DNA from: Cephalopachus bancanus
Taxonomy: Eukaryota; Chordata; Mammalia; Primates; Tarsiidae
DNA: 64,000 nt
Assembly (NCBI GenBank): GCA_027257055.1
Contig: JAPVLO010000039.1
Coordinates: 4,184,501-4,248,500, forward strand
Reading direction: 5' to 3'
Positions 31,777-42,889 of the stretch are shown here, in pieces. Position 1 is the first letter of the stretch. Each line of letters opens with the position of its first letter. Below the pieces are notes generated by a model, which ran no database searches, had not been told where the DNA came from, and worked only from the letters and a program-made list of their open reading frames with translations. Both the position numbers and the translations under genes were made by a program.

Positions 31777-32025
31777 TTTTTTTTTTTTTTTTTTTGAGTT
31801 GCAGTCTCACTCTGTCGCCCAGGCTGGAGTGCGATCCTTCCACCTCAGCCTTCCAAGTAGCTGGAACTACAGGCTCACACTACCACACCCAGCTATTTTT
31901 TTATTTATTGTAGAGGGGAGGTCTCGCCAAGTTGTCCAGGCTGGTCTCGAACCCACGGCCTCAGGCAATCCACCGGCCTTGACCTTCCAAAGTGCAGGGA
32001 TTATAGGCTGAGCCACCAAGCCTAA
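31777..32025 (-). mobile_element. Alu SINE, divergent young-lineage copy 9, internally deleted
   Basis: Inverted Alu with shortened A-box region ('ggctgagccaccaagcc') and an exact B box (complement of 'ggtctcgaaccc'). About 50 bp is missing from the right monomer, between 'ggctggagtgc' and 'gatccttccacc'. The target-site duplication is CCTGATTCT at 31768-31776 and 32026-32034. Confidence 0.94.
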
Positions 32026-32035
32026 CCTGATTCTA

Positions 32036-32900
32036 AAATTTTATTTTATTTTTAATTGACAGATAATCGTTGTATATTTTTATAGAGATACAATATGGAT
32101 GCTCTGATAAATGTATACATTGTGGAATGATTAAGTAAAGCTAATTAATATACCCATCAGACCTTTTTTGGTGGTGAGAATATTTAAAATCTATTTTTTT
32201 CAGCTATTTTGAAATATACATGGTTATTAACTGTCGTCACCATGCTCTAAAATAAATCACTAAGATTTATTCCCTCTAATTGGAACTTTGCAGTTTACCA
32301 ACATGCTCCCAGCTCCGACACCCCTCACTCCCTGCCCCCACCCCCAGTAACCCCCTTCTATTCTGTTCTCAAGAGTTCAACAGTTTTAGATTCCACATAT
32401 ACATGAGACCATGTGGTATTTGTGTTTCTGTGCCTGACTTATTTCACTTAGAAGAATGTCTTCCAGGTTTACCCAATTTGTCATAAATAAAAGAATTTTC
32501 TTCTTTTTGAAGGCTGAATGGTATTGCATTGCATATCTCTCCCACATATTCTTTATCCATTCATCCCTCACTGGACACTTAGGTCGACTCCACCCCTTGG
32601 CTGTTATAGGCGTGTTGCCGTGATCATGGGAGTGTAGATATCTCTTTAACACATTGATTTCATTCCCTTTGGATAAAGACTCAGAAGTGGGATTGCTGGA
32701 TCATAAGGGAGTTCTATTTTTAGCTTTAAAAAAAAACCCCAAAACTTTATTTTATTATAAAGACCTTCATACTATTTTCCATTGTGGACATACCATTTAC
32801 TTCCTGCCAGCAGTGTGCAGGGGTTCCCCTTTCCCCATGTGCTTGCTAAAATGTATTTTCATCTTTTTGATAATAGCTAAGGTAATAATTTTAGATCACT
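32036..32900 (-). mobile_element. L1MA/MB-type L1 3' end, antisense, about 865 bp
   Basis: Poly(T)-like start and 3' UTR 'attgacagataatcgttgtatat', then 'agattccacatatacatgagaccatgtggtatttgtg', 'atcatgggagtgtagatatctctttaacac' and 'gtgggattgctggatcataaggg'. It reaches into the end of ORF2 and is 5'-truncated with many stops. Confidence 0.9.
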
Positions 32901-33294
32901 CATAGATGGGGCGTCAAAAGCCACTGGTGCCCAGAGGAAAAAAGTCACTTCATTTTCACCTTTCCTGAATATTTGGAATGTGTCAAGCAAAAAGTCTGTT
33001 TGCCATATATATGCCTTTAACTCCCAGCACTTTCACATCTCCTCTGTGACAAAGACAGAGGAAGTCTCTCACTGGGGGCCCTTAAGAAATCTGGATAGCA
33101 GAACAATAGTAACATTGTTTCCACTGCACTTTAAGGAAAATGATCATAGTTTCCTATTTAAGTAAATCTCAGTTAAGTAAAATTCATTTTAAAATATTAA
33201 ACAAATAATAGAGCTAGAGTATAACAATACAGCAAAAATTACACGAATATATGGATACTGCACAAATGAATAAAGTGACCTGGCAATTTTGGGA

Positions 33295-33480
33295 CACTGT
33301 CTTGGTGGCTAAGACTGTGGATTATAGAGTAATCATGTACTCTATACATGTACTCATGTTCATGTAACTACATGTATTCACATCCTAACTCTACCCCTAC
33401 TAGCTTTCTTAAATCTCAGTTCCTCCCCTACCAAATGGAGCTAATACAAAGATCTAATTTAAGAGGCTGTGTTGAGTGTT
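33295..33480 (+). mobile_element. MIR SINE (weak)
   Basis: 'ggtggctaagactgtggattatagag' and 'cctaactctacccctactagctttctt ... aaatctcagttcctcc' follow MIR order. Confidence 0.5.
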
Positions 33481-33689
33481 TACCAGACAAGCAATCACTT
33501 GGTCACTGCTTTTTTTTAAAACTATTGTTTAAAATAAGCTTAATTTTTCTCAAACTTAAATAATGTATGGACTCCCTTTAGAGGAAAAGCAATTTTCTAT
33601 GAATGCACAGTGTAGGTGAACATTTTTGCAGATCCCACATCTGTGTCTAAGGATCCCATTTGTAAACCATGGACGCAGGCATTACAAAA

Positions 33690-33795
33690 ATAAAAATAGT
33701 AAAATAAAGAGATGGAGGCTTGAATAATTTATCCAAGGTCACACAGCTCGTTATTTATGAAGCCAGAGGTGTGGTGAAATCCAAATCTCCCTTTG
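33690..33795 (-). mobile_element. MIR SINE fragment, antisense
   Basis: 'gatggaggcttgaataatttatccaaggtcacacagctcgttatttatgaagcc'. Confidence 0.6.
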
Positions 33796-33799
33796 ACAA

Positions 33800-34530
33800 T
33801 GGGCTATAGTCATACCGGGGTGGGGTGATGATTGTGAGTTCTGGCCTGTTCCTTGCCAGACTCATGGCATCTCTATCCCCTGCCCCTCCTACACTGTTAA
33901 TGTGACAATCCCAAATTTCACCACAAAGTTTCCAAAGACTCTCTGTGGAGGTGATTAAGAATCACCAGATGTCCTTTTCCCATTTCCAGCCTTTCTCCAC
34001 TATCCATATTCTAGAAATACAATTTCTGGTGAGAGACACAATGTTGCTAAGCACAGGCATATAGTCAGATGGTCATAGGGTTAATCGTAGGCAGATTTCC
34101 ATTTTAAATAGCATTGGATTTATAACCTTCCCACATGTTTTCCTTCCCTCTTGTGCTAGGAAAGACAACAATATGCCATGGAATGGCCTGATATTTGCAT
34201 AAAGGCTTACCTTTGTTCCCCAACTCCCAGCTAACTGAGTTAGAATACCACTCCAGGTAAGCAAGGGACCTGGTCTGAATGCCATTCCCCTGCCCTGAGG
34301 TAAACAGGGGACAAGAGGTAAGAAAGGCAAGTCCAGAGGCTTAGTCTAAGAATGACCTCAGGAAAGATGAGTTTGGCCCATCAGACTTAAAATTTCGATT
34401 TCTGCCAGTGAGACACTTCCCAAGAGAGTAAGCTGAGAGGGGCCCAGGTAGCTATTTGGAGCAGAAAAATCTCTTCTTCAGGGGAGAGGAGCCTTCTTCA
34501 GACCCCAGAGACTGAAAATGAACCAGGTTT
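33800..34530. other. Unique DNA, nothing recognised
   Basis: No repeat or gene was recognised. Confidence 0.35.
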
Positions 34531-34531
34531 T

Positions 34532-34690
34532 ACATATATAACTATATGTAGTCTATATGTAATTATGTTATATCATAAATAATTATATATAGTATATATT
34601 GTAATATATTTATATATGATTATATGGTATGTATGTAATTATATTTTACTATCTAATTATATATTATGTATTATAATATATGTAAATATA
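34532..34690. repeat. AT-rich low-complexity tract
   Basis: About 160 bp of tatataa/attatata motifs abutting the 3' end of the antisense L1, probably grown from its A-rich tail. Confidence 0.85.
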
Positions 34691-34692
34691 TG

Positions 34693-35160
34693 TTTGGGGT
34701 AAAATACACATAACATAAAATTTACCATTTTAGCCATATCTAAGTGTGCAATCCAGTGGCATTTAGTACATTTACAATGTTGTGCAACCATCACCATGCT
34801 CTGCTTCCATGTGTGCCCATCACCCCAAAAAGAAGCACCACACCTATGAGCAGTCACTTCCTATTTCCACTTTCTCCAGTCCCTGGCAACCAACAATCTA
34901 CTTTCTGTCTCTATGGTTTCCCTATTCGGGATATTTCATATAAATGAAATCGTACAGTATGTGGGCTTTTGGGCTGGCTTTTTCTACTGAGCATGATGTT
35001 TTCAAGGCTCATCCACATTGTGGCATGGATTAGAACTGCACTCCTTTTCAAGGTTGAATAATACTGTATGGGTAGACAGTTTTTGCCTATCTATCACCCA
35101 CTGATGTACACTTGGGCTGTTTCTGCCTTTTGGCTTTTGTGAATGATGCTGCCATTAACA
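34693..35160 (-). mobile_element. L1M 3' end, antisense
   Basis: 'aaaatttaccattttagccatatctaagtgtgcaatccagtggcatttagtacattta', 'ttgtgcaaccatcaccatgc', 'ccctggcaacc' and 'gtgaatgatgctgcc' are successive antisense L1M 3' UTR landmarks. Confidence 0.88.
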
Positions 35161-35680
35161 GGATTGGTTGGGGGTAGAGATCTTACTCAAGCAAGGAAAG
35201 TTTATCTGCAGAGTCATTGAGGTCTGAGGTTCAACACTCAGGAGAGGCAAGTTTTGATATGGAAAGAGGGACGGTAGAGGAAGCTCTAGTATTCATGGAG
35301 CTCCCTGTCTCTACCAAGGAGACTCTTCAGCCAGTTGGACATTGTTTCCCATTCCCTGCAACTCACAACATCATGTGAGTCCCAGGAAGGAAGACAATAT
35401 CTCAAGCCATGGAGGTGGAGGCCAAGAACAATGAAGACAGACTCATGGTCAGGATGGTTCCCGGAATGTAGGTGTCTTAGTCTGCTGTGTTGCTATAGTA
35501 GAATGCCTGGCACTAGGTAGGTTATGAAGAGAAGAGGTTTATTTGGTTCAAGATTCTACAGGCTTTACAAGAAGCCTGGTACCAGCATCTGCTTCTGGTG
35601 AAGGTCTCTGGAAGCTTCCACTCATGGCAGAAGGGGAAAGAGAGCCAGCATGTGCAGGGATTAGATGATGAGAGAGGAGG

Positions 35681-35682
<2 letters not shown>

Positions 35683-35713
<31 letters not shown>
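35683..35713. repeat. (GA)n microsatellite inside the LTR
   Basis: Expanded from the native 'gcaagagagag' of MaLR LTRs. Confidence 0.9.
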
Positions 35714-35717
<4 letters not shown>

Positions 35718-35734
35718 AGGTGCCAGGCTCTTTT

Positions 35735-36183
35735 TATTTAAAAAAAATATCATCTTTATTTTAGAGTCAGGGCATACATGTGCTTGTTTGTTACATGGGT
35801 ATATTGCATCATGCTGGGAATTAGGCTTCTAGTGAACCCAAATTTTGAACCTTGTATCTAATTTGCAATTTTTCATCCCTCATCCCCTTCCACACTCCTT
35901 CCCCAATGTGAAGTTCCTGGTGTCTATTATCTCCATCTTTGTGTCAACATGTACCCATTATTTAGCTCCCACTAATGAGTGAAAACATGTGATATTTGAT
36001 TTTGTGCTTCTGAGTTAGTTCCCTTAGGATAATGGCGCTATAAAGGACACGATTTCATTATTTTTATTGCTGAACAGTATTCAATGAACTATATGTACCA
36101 CATTTTCTTTATCCAATCAACTGTTGGTGGAAACAGGTTGGTTCCATGACTTTACTATTGTGATTAGTGCTGCATTAAACATA
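35735..36183 (-). mobile_element. L1 (primate/L1MA-type) 3' end inserted in the LTR
   Basis: 'gggcatacatgtgcttgtttgttacatgggtatattgcat', 'tagctcccactaatgagtgaaaacatgtgatatttg' and 'gtgattagtgctgcattaaac'. The target-site duplication CCAGGCTCTT lies at 35723-35732 and 36184-36193. Confidence 0.92.
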
Positions 36184-36399
36184 CCAGGCTCTTCTGAACA
36201 ACCACGTCTTATGGGAATTAATAGAGTGAGAACTCACTACTCCTCAGCCCAGGGAGGGCATTAATCTAGTCCTGAGGGATCTGTCCCCTTGACCCAAACA
36301 TCTTCCATTAGGCAAGCTCCACCTCCAAGAGTGGGGATTAAATTTCAACATGTGGTTTGGAGGAGTTAAATACACAAACCATAGCTGTAGGAAAGCCAG

Positions 36400-36830
36400 G
36401 CTGGTCTCTGAAAATTCCTGAGGGAAACAGCAGGAAGGCATGATAGTTAAGAACTGGCTCTGGGGACAGTTGACCTGGGTCTAAATTCCCAAACTGCCAC
36501 CTGCTCTCTCAGTACCTTTAGGGCGACGAAGCCCCTCGTCCTTGTTTCACCTGGGGCTGATACTGAAGGCCGTGACTACTCACCCACAGCCCACAGCTCC
36601 CTCTCACTCAGGGAGGCCCCTGCCAGTCTTGTTCTGAGAGTCCTGGAGGTGCCGCTCACCCCCACAGCCATAGCATTCTTCTTCTCCTTCCTTTTTGTTA
36701 ATTTAGAGTTTATTATTTTTCTTATTTAAATTGTAAATCTCCCTTCCCTGGAAGTCTCGCCTAAACTACCCTATTACCACTACATTAGCAGCCGTTTTTT
36801 CCCTCTGGTTACAGATTTTCTGATCGCTCA
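36400..36830. other. Unique DNA, nothing recognised
   Basis: No repeat or gene call. Confidence 0.35.
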
Positions 36831-37240
36831 TATGCATCATTTGGTGCAGAGTAAAATTATCAGCTGCTCCAGCAAGCGGCGGGAGAGGTTAATGTGGCGA
36901 CCATCCGAGGCCTCGCAGGGAGTCCTCGGGGAAGAGGTGAGGGGGGCGAGAGACCCGGTTGAGGCTTTCCCTGTCCCCTGTTCCCCCTGCTTCAGCAGGG
37001 AAGAAGGAACAGCCAGTGGCCCCCAACCCGCCCCAGCTCGGGAGCGAATCCAGGAAAACAGGCAAAACGCTGGTGCCTGCCAAGCCCAGTGGTTACAATC
37101 TTTCAAAGGCCTGAATATTTTACACTTCCTTCTGTGACTGGGCTCACATGCAGAATGGAGAGCGTTAGCCCTTGAATTCCAAATTTGCTTTAAGTAATTA
37201 AACTCATTTATTTCCATCTGAATACATTGTGGGGTTGGAA
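36831..37240. other. Non-repetitive GC-richer block, possible regulatory element
   Basis: Contains several CpGs (e.g. 'agcaagcggcgggagagg', 'gcggcgacc'-like text near 36895), TCF/LEF-type 'tctttcaaaggcc' at 37099 and homeodomain-like 'aagtaattaaactc' near 37193. It contains ORFs of 101 and 126 codons on opposite strands with no recognisable domain. Confidence 0.25.
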
Positions 37241-38310
37241 GCGTCTATGGAAATCCGGGGTAGGAGAACGAATAGATAAATAAATTATATAGGGACGGGC
37301 TGGTGACAAATGGGAGGGGGTGTAAAGTGGCCCAAGCCAGCAGCAGCTTTCTGCCAGAGTGGCCCGGGGACCCTGCACCATGGGGACCTCTCACCTGGAC
37401 TCTGGTCCAGCAAGGAGAGGGAGTGGCCATTCAGAGGCACCTTCAGTGCCCGGGGTGCGGGGCCCCTCTGTCCTGAGCCAGACGGGAACTTCTGGCACAT
37501 CAGCCTTGCTCCAGCAAGGCCTGCCGTTAGTGGAGTCCCCATCCTTGCCGCATCTCCTTGTCTTCTTCTTCTTCTCTCCTTTCTTCTATCCTTACTGTTC
37601 CTATTCTCTCATCCCCTTCCTTACCCTTCAAGAAAGAGTTGCTATAATCATTAGTCTTATCAATATCAATGACTGGCTCCGTTGCAAAATCAATTTCATC
37701 TTGATGCCCTCATTGGTCCTTCTAAGTCAGATAAGATTCTTTTCCCATCTGACTACTCCCCTACAACCTGCTCCCCTCAACCCACACGTGGCATTTTGCT
37801 TCTGCCTTTCAAGGTAGAATCTGATGATGATTCTACCTTGCACCACAAGTAATTTATATGCAAGTTGCAATCCCTTCTGAACATGTGAGCCAATTATCAA
37901 AAAGAGACAATCTCCAGAGAATTGGGGAAGATCCCGGTCACATCAGAAGCCACACAGGAAGTTCATTACCCAGGGCAGCAGGACCAGAGCTCTTGCTTCT
38001 GCACACATGCCCAAGTTTCGCTGCCTGCTATGACTTGTATACTCTCTGGGGTGCCTGGCATGACACCTTTGTCCTAGCAGGTGGTCAGTAATACCTAGGA
38101 AGTGGCATGGCCTTGGGAGGGGCCAAATTAGGTTCTCGACAGCACATCAGAGATGGAGCGTGCATTGACACCAGTGATTCCCATCATCCATGGGGCCTCC
38201 AGCTCAGCACCACCCAGGGAGCAGCAGAACAGCCTCCTCTGGTACCCTTGTATGGAAGATGGTCACATGCCACCACTGCAAGCAGGGGCAGACAACTCCA
38301 TTGGGTAGGA
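37241..38310. other. Unique DNA, nothing recognised
   Basis: A 152-codon plus ORF at 37359-37817 ends in a pyrimidine-rich tract and has no recognisable domain. I do not call it a gene. Confidence 0.35.
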
Positions 38311-38314
38311 AGTG

Positions 38315-38385
<71 letters not shown>

Positions 38386-38386
38386 T

Positions 38387-38434
<48 letters not shown>

Positions 38435-38457
38435 TGTGCGTGTGTGTGTGTGTGTTT
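38315..38457 (+). repeat. Compound (GT)n array with a recurring TGTTTGTGTGCG spacer
   Basis: About 140 bp of TG repeats interrupted by TGTTTGTGTGCG at 38351-38362, 38383-38394 and 38429-38440. This indicates duplication of a larger unit within the microsatellite. Val/Cys and His/Thr ORFs here are spurious. Confidence 0.95.
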
Positions 38458-38769
38458 AAGATCATTGTTATCATATGTCCTTTCAATGGGTTTTGTAAAT
38501 TGTAACGCTCAGCAGGAACAATTTTCCACCCATGCCCTTCTAAAGGACATTTTATTCCAGATCCCACACTGACATAATTGTCTAGGGATGGCCTAGCATC
38601 TCAAGGACCAGGATCTTAACCTGAGCATTTTTCCTGTCTCCTGACTGGCCCTCTTTTGGACAATGGTTTTTAACTATCCCTGGGGAGGGCACTTCCTCCC
38701 TGTACCCAGCACAGAGCTACCTGGGTTTGTGATGGAACATGGGAGCCAGGTCAAGACCAGCACTGCAAA

Positions 38770-39392
38770 CACTAAAAAAGCTGTGAAAGAGTTGCCACAG
38801 GGCCCAGCAATTCCATTCCTAGGTATCTACCCAAGATAAATGAAAGCAGGTCCTCAGACAGATACTTGTACACACACACGCTCACAGCAGCACTACCCAT
38901 GATAACAAAAAGGTAGAAACAGTGCAGATGCCCATCAACTGATAAGTGAATAAACCAAACACAATCTATCCCTACAGAATAGTATATGGGTTATATAGTA
39001 TAAAAAGAACAGGAAGGAAGAACTGTACTACTTTCTTTCCATAAAATAGAAGTACTTACACATACAACAAAGCAGACGTATGCTAAGTGAAAGAAGCCAG
39101 ACACAAAAGGTCACATGCTGTAGGATTCCATGCATATGAAATATCTAGAACAGGCAAATAAAAGAGACAGAAAGTAGATTAAGTAGATGCATGTTTGCCA
39201 GGGCTGTGGAGGCAGGACTAGGAAGTGACTACTCATGGGTATGGAGTTTTCTTTGGGGTCATGAAATGTTTTGAAACTAGATAAAGGTGGTGATTTCATA
39301 ACATTGTGAATGCACTAAATTCCACTGAATCATACACTTTTAAACAGTTAATTTTATATTATGTACATTTTTCCCCAATTAAAAAAAGCTGT
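38770..39392 (+). mobile_element. L1M 3' end
   Basis: 'gcccagcaattccattcctaggtatctacccaag', 'gcagatgcccatcaactgataagtgaataaacc', 'gaaagaagccagacacaaaaggtcacatgctgtaggattccatgcat' and 'aatcatacacttttaaacagttaattttatattatgtaca' cover the ORF2 end and the full 3' UTR. Confidence 0.92.
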
Positions 39393-39394
39393 GA

Positions 39395-40025
39395 CCTTTG
39401 CCTTAGGCTTTCAATAGGGTAACCCCATAATTTGTTGTGCAGCCCAGAACATTTTAAAGGGGTTTTAAGAATTCATGCAGAGAGATGGGCATTAGCTAGA
39501 ACCATCCCAGGGAATTATTCAGCCTTTAGTGAGGTGTCAGAAATTTCTAAAATTTGCTCCTACACATCAAGGGAAGAAATACAAACATCATAACTAATTT
39601 TCAGGTCCCGATGTGATATCAGTCAACAGGCTGGAGCTGCCTCAACTCTGGGACACTGGGAAATGAGCTGGACGTGTGATTCTTGCCCGACAGGCATACA
39701 TGGTTTCAGGCTGTCCTGTGCCTCTGGGTCCTCTGGTCATCCTTCCTGGAATGCCCTCTTTCCTTAAGCACACACAGAGCTGCTGTTCCGTGGAGCTAGA
39801 GCTGAAGGTAGCTTTTCTGAGAAGCCCCCGTGACTTTCCATGCAGGTGCTACTTCTCACCTTGACCAAGCCTGTTTTTTTTTTTGCAGGTATCACTGGAA
39901 TTGCACATTGCCCCCCCCCGACTGTAACCGATTTAAAGTCAAGGAGGACATCTTGTCTAAATTGCAATCCTCATGACTACATCATAACTCTGGAGTCAAA
40001 TCTGGTTAACAAAATGAGTTAGTCT
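39395..40025. other. Unique DNA, nothing recognised
   Basis: No repeat or gene was recognised. Confidence 0.35.
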
Positions 40026-40029
40026 TTAT

Positions 40030-40330
40030 GGAGACAGAAAACACATTGAGCTTATTCATTCATTTAATCCGCTTTAACTGGTCTCTCTCTCATTATCCAC
40101 CAGGTGCTGGTGGTGAACTACATTGAATTAGGTTGCATGGTCTGAGATGTCAAGTTCCTCACAGTCCAGTGTTGGGGAAAAATGGTAAAACTACAACTGT
40201 GGTAAGAGAACTGCAGACTGCTGTGACTATCCTGATTGCTCGGGACACCAAATTTGACCTGGGCAAGGAGGGCTTCCTTAGAAGGTCAGGATCATGCTCT
40301 AAAACCTGAGCTGGACCAAGAAGGAGAATC
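40030..40330 (-). mobile_element. L2 fragment, antisense (weak)
   Basis: 'gcatggtctgagatgtcaagttcctcacagtccagtgttggggaaaaatggtaaaac' follows the usual antisense L2 text for this region. Confidence 0.4.
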
Positions 40331-40479
40331 TCTGAGGTGGGGAGAATATAACGGCCAGTCAGAACAGGTTCTCCGAGGCTCCCTGCAGGAGGAAGAGGGC
40401 CATCGCCCAAGAACCAAGAGGATGTCCGTGAAGGGGGTGGGAGGGAAAATGGGGAGGATCCGGGGCTAGACCATGCAAT

Positions 40480-40650
40480 GGGGAGTCATTTTAAACAGGA
40501 AAGCATCACCATCCAGTTTGCATTTTGTAAAGACCCTTCAGGCTACACTTTGAGACTCAATTATGAAACATATTTGAAGGACCAGGTGAAGGAGAAAGGA
40601 ACAGGCCATGTCAGGCATCCAGGTAAGAGATGGTGTTGGTATGGACAGAA
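40480..40650 (-). mobile_element. L2 fragment, antisense
   Basis: 'agtcattttaaacaggaaagcatcaccatccagtttgcattttgtaaagacccttcaggctac' is the recurrent antisense L2 internal text. Confidence 0.6.
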
Positions 40651-40839
40651 AACATGACTATTTCGGTTCTGACACTATTTCCCAGTGCCCTGGAAAAAGG
40701 AGGAAGGATCCCCATGGCTGTACCCAGTGCAATGCAGACACTGAACCTCTTTCCTTCCTTCCCGCCCAGTGTGGCTCCCATAGGTGGGGTCCAAAACACC
40801 TGGGGGTTCTCATCTTTGATGAGGATCATCAAAAGGTTC

Positions 40840-41040
40840 TGACCGGTCAGATGATCTTGAGAAAATTACTTAACATCTAGAACCATCCGTTTCTCTATAA
40901 AATAAAGAGGAGTCTTAAAAGCACCAAGTCTCCAAGGCTCGTAGGAGGATTCAATATAAGATGTGCATCAAGTGCTTAGCAGAGTGCCTGGTGGTGAGTA
41001 CACAGTACACTTATTAAGTATTACCAATTATGTTATTACC
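40840..41040 (+). mobile_element. MIR SINE
   Basis: 'gatcttgagaaaattacttaacatctagaacc', 'gtaggaggattcaatataagatg' and 'agtgcttagcagagtgcctggtgg'. Confidence 0.65.
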
Positions 41041-41049
41041 AATATCTTC

Positions 41050-41900
41050 ATGCTTCCTCGGACATGTTTTGAAATAGTGTAGCCCTTTAATAAGCTACTT
41101 GTCTGGGGTGTGGGCTCCAAGGGCAGGTGCTTGGATTGCAAGAGAACCTGGCACCCTGTCAGTGCTCAGGGGGCAGTTAACTAAAGCAGAGGAACAGGAA
41201 CAAAGACCGACCCACGGATTCCAAATTGCAGAGAGGATTTCAGGGGAACATGCCAGTAGAGGGCGAGTGGAGAAAAAGAGGGAGACCCCACAGGAGCCCT
41301 TCCTACTCAGTCCATCCCCATTTGAGGTGCATGTGGGATACAGGTCATGTCTCCTGCCTCAAAGGCAAGTGAGGGACCCACTGATCCATCCAACTTGGTG
41401 CAGCTGCATTCTGCCGAGGCAGGGAGGCAGGAGTCACCAGGGGTTGTACAACCGGCTTTCCCCCATGGTGAGAGCATTTTCTCTTGGCTAAGAGGATGTC
41501 ATTTCCCACTCTCTCCCAGTCAATCCAGGAGTTGTGCCTTTGAGAAGTTAAGCTAATAAAGCAGCCACCCAGTGGAGGCTGCGATAAGCGGCTTAGTGCG
41601 GGGGGGGGGCTGCACCGACTGCAGTTTCTCACCTGACAACCACTTGTGGGGCTTAGGAGAGGGGAAGGCAGAATCCTCTCTCCTGTCTGGGAGATCCTCC
41701 TCTTGCTTCCTTGGGAATTAGTTCCAAGGCTGGGATGCTGCGGGGGATGCATACTTCCTCATTATAAAGGGAAAACGCTGGGAGCCAAGGCTGCACGCTA
41801 GACCCCCACAAAAGCTCAAGGCCAGTGGTGACCAGGCTAATGTGTATAGAAGCAATGGTCCCATGGAGGGCGCTTCCCTAAGACTTTTCTCTGAGTTTGT
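41050..41900. other. Unique DNA, nothing recognised
   Basis: Includes a 130-codon plus ORF (41099-41491) and a 135-codon minus ORF (41345-41752) that overlap each other and show no domain. Confidence 0.3.
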
Positions 41901-41904
41901 TCTT

Positions 41905-42410
41905 GGGAGAAAAGAGATGGGGAAAGGAGGAAGAGAAAGGAGAGAGGGAGAGGGGCAGAAGGAGGGAAGGAAAGAAAAGGGGAGAGGGAAGGGAGGGAGA
42001 GAGAGAGAGAGACAGAGAGCAAAACAGAGAGCTATATAGAGAGAAAAAGATAGAAAGAGACAGAGACAAACAGAGACGGAGAGGCAGATACAGACAGAGA
42101 GAAGGACACAGTGAGAGACATACAGAGAGAAAGAGACAGAGAGATAGAGAGAGAGACACAGAAAAAGACAGAGAGACACACAGAGAGAGATAGAAATAGA
42201 CAGAGAGACACTGAGATACAGAGAGAGACAGAGACAGACAGAAAGACACATAGAAAGAGACAGAGAGATACAGAGAAAGAAAGAGAGAGACAGAGAGAGA
42301 CAGAAAGACAAAGAGACAGAGACAGATCGAGGCAAACAGAGACAGAGAAATAAAGAGACAAAGAAACAGAGACAGACAGAAGAGAAGAGGAGAGGAAACT
42401 AGGGAGACAA
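41905..42410 (+). repeat. Purine-rich (GGA/GA/AGACAG)n tract, about 500 bp
   Basis: 41905-42010 is almost pure purine with two interruptions. 42010-42410 is an (AGAGACAG)n-like array. Overlapping minus-strand Ser/Leu/Cys-rich ORFs of 134-205 codons arise because CTCTCT repeats lack stops in several frames. They are not genes. Confidence 0.95.
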
Positions 42411-42559
42411 GCAAATGGAAGAGCAACCTCCAACAAGGGAGGGAGGAATTCAGAACAACAGGGAATCTGGGCTGCTATGGATAAGGCTGTCTCACCTGTT
42501 CTGGTGACAGGAGCAGAGTAGTCCTTTCATCTGTGCTGGTTTCCTGAGTGTCAGGGAGT

Positions 42560-42690
42560 CAGTTCAGACATTGCCTGGATTTTCGGGCCTGGTCTCCTGC
42601 TTCAAACTCTCTGATACCTTCCATTTGTACTTGAGTTAGAGGTTAAAATCCTTCACATGGTCTGTAGGGGTCTGTACAATCCAATCTTAC
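42560..42690 (+). mobile_element. L2 fragment (weak)
   Basis: 'ctcctgcttcaaactctctgataccttcc ... aaaatccttcacatggtctgtaggg' resembles L2 coding-end sequence. Confidence 0.4.
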
Positions 42691-42889
42691 ACTAAGGGAC
42701 AGGAATTATTAGCTGCTTTGAAGGTTGGAGAGATGAGTAAGATAGCCACTGCCAGGGATGCTGTGTGCAGTTCACAGGGCAGTGCCCTGAACAACCCTAA
42801 GGTATGTCCTTCCCAATATGATCATCATCATTTTAATGTAATGACAATTTTTAAGGCTTATGATGGTTATGTGTCATATAACTGTCTTC

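Larger units (their letters stand above)
35473..36386 (-). mobile_element. MaLR (MST/MLT1A-type) solo LTR split by L1
   Basis: Antisense MaLR: 'gtcttagtctgctgtgttgctatag ... aagagaagaggtttatttgg', 'ccagcatctgcttctggtgaagg', 'ttccactcatggcagaaggg', then after the L1 'gagtgagaactcactactcctcagcccagggagggcattaatc' and 'cacctccaagagtgggg'. A perfect 5-bp duplication GTAGG flanks it (35468-35472, 36387-36391), as expected for ERV integration. Confidence 0.92.

Noticed and set aside
37359..37817. 152-codon plus ORF
   Set aside because: The second half is a pyrimidine-rich tract and there is no recognisable family.
38107..38572. ORFs with long Val/Cys runs
   Set aside because: They come from the GT microsatellite.
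41718..42426. Minus-strand ORFs of 134-205 codons rich in Ser, Leu and Cys
   Set aside because: They are translations of a CT/CTGTCT low-complexity array; several frames are open at once.
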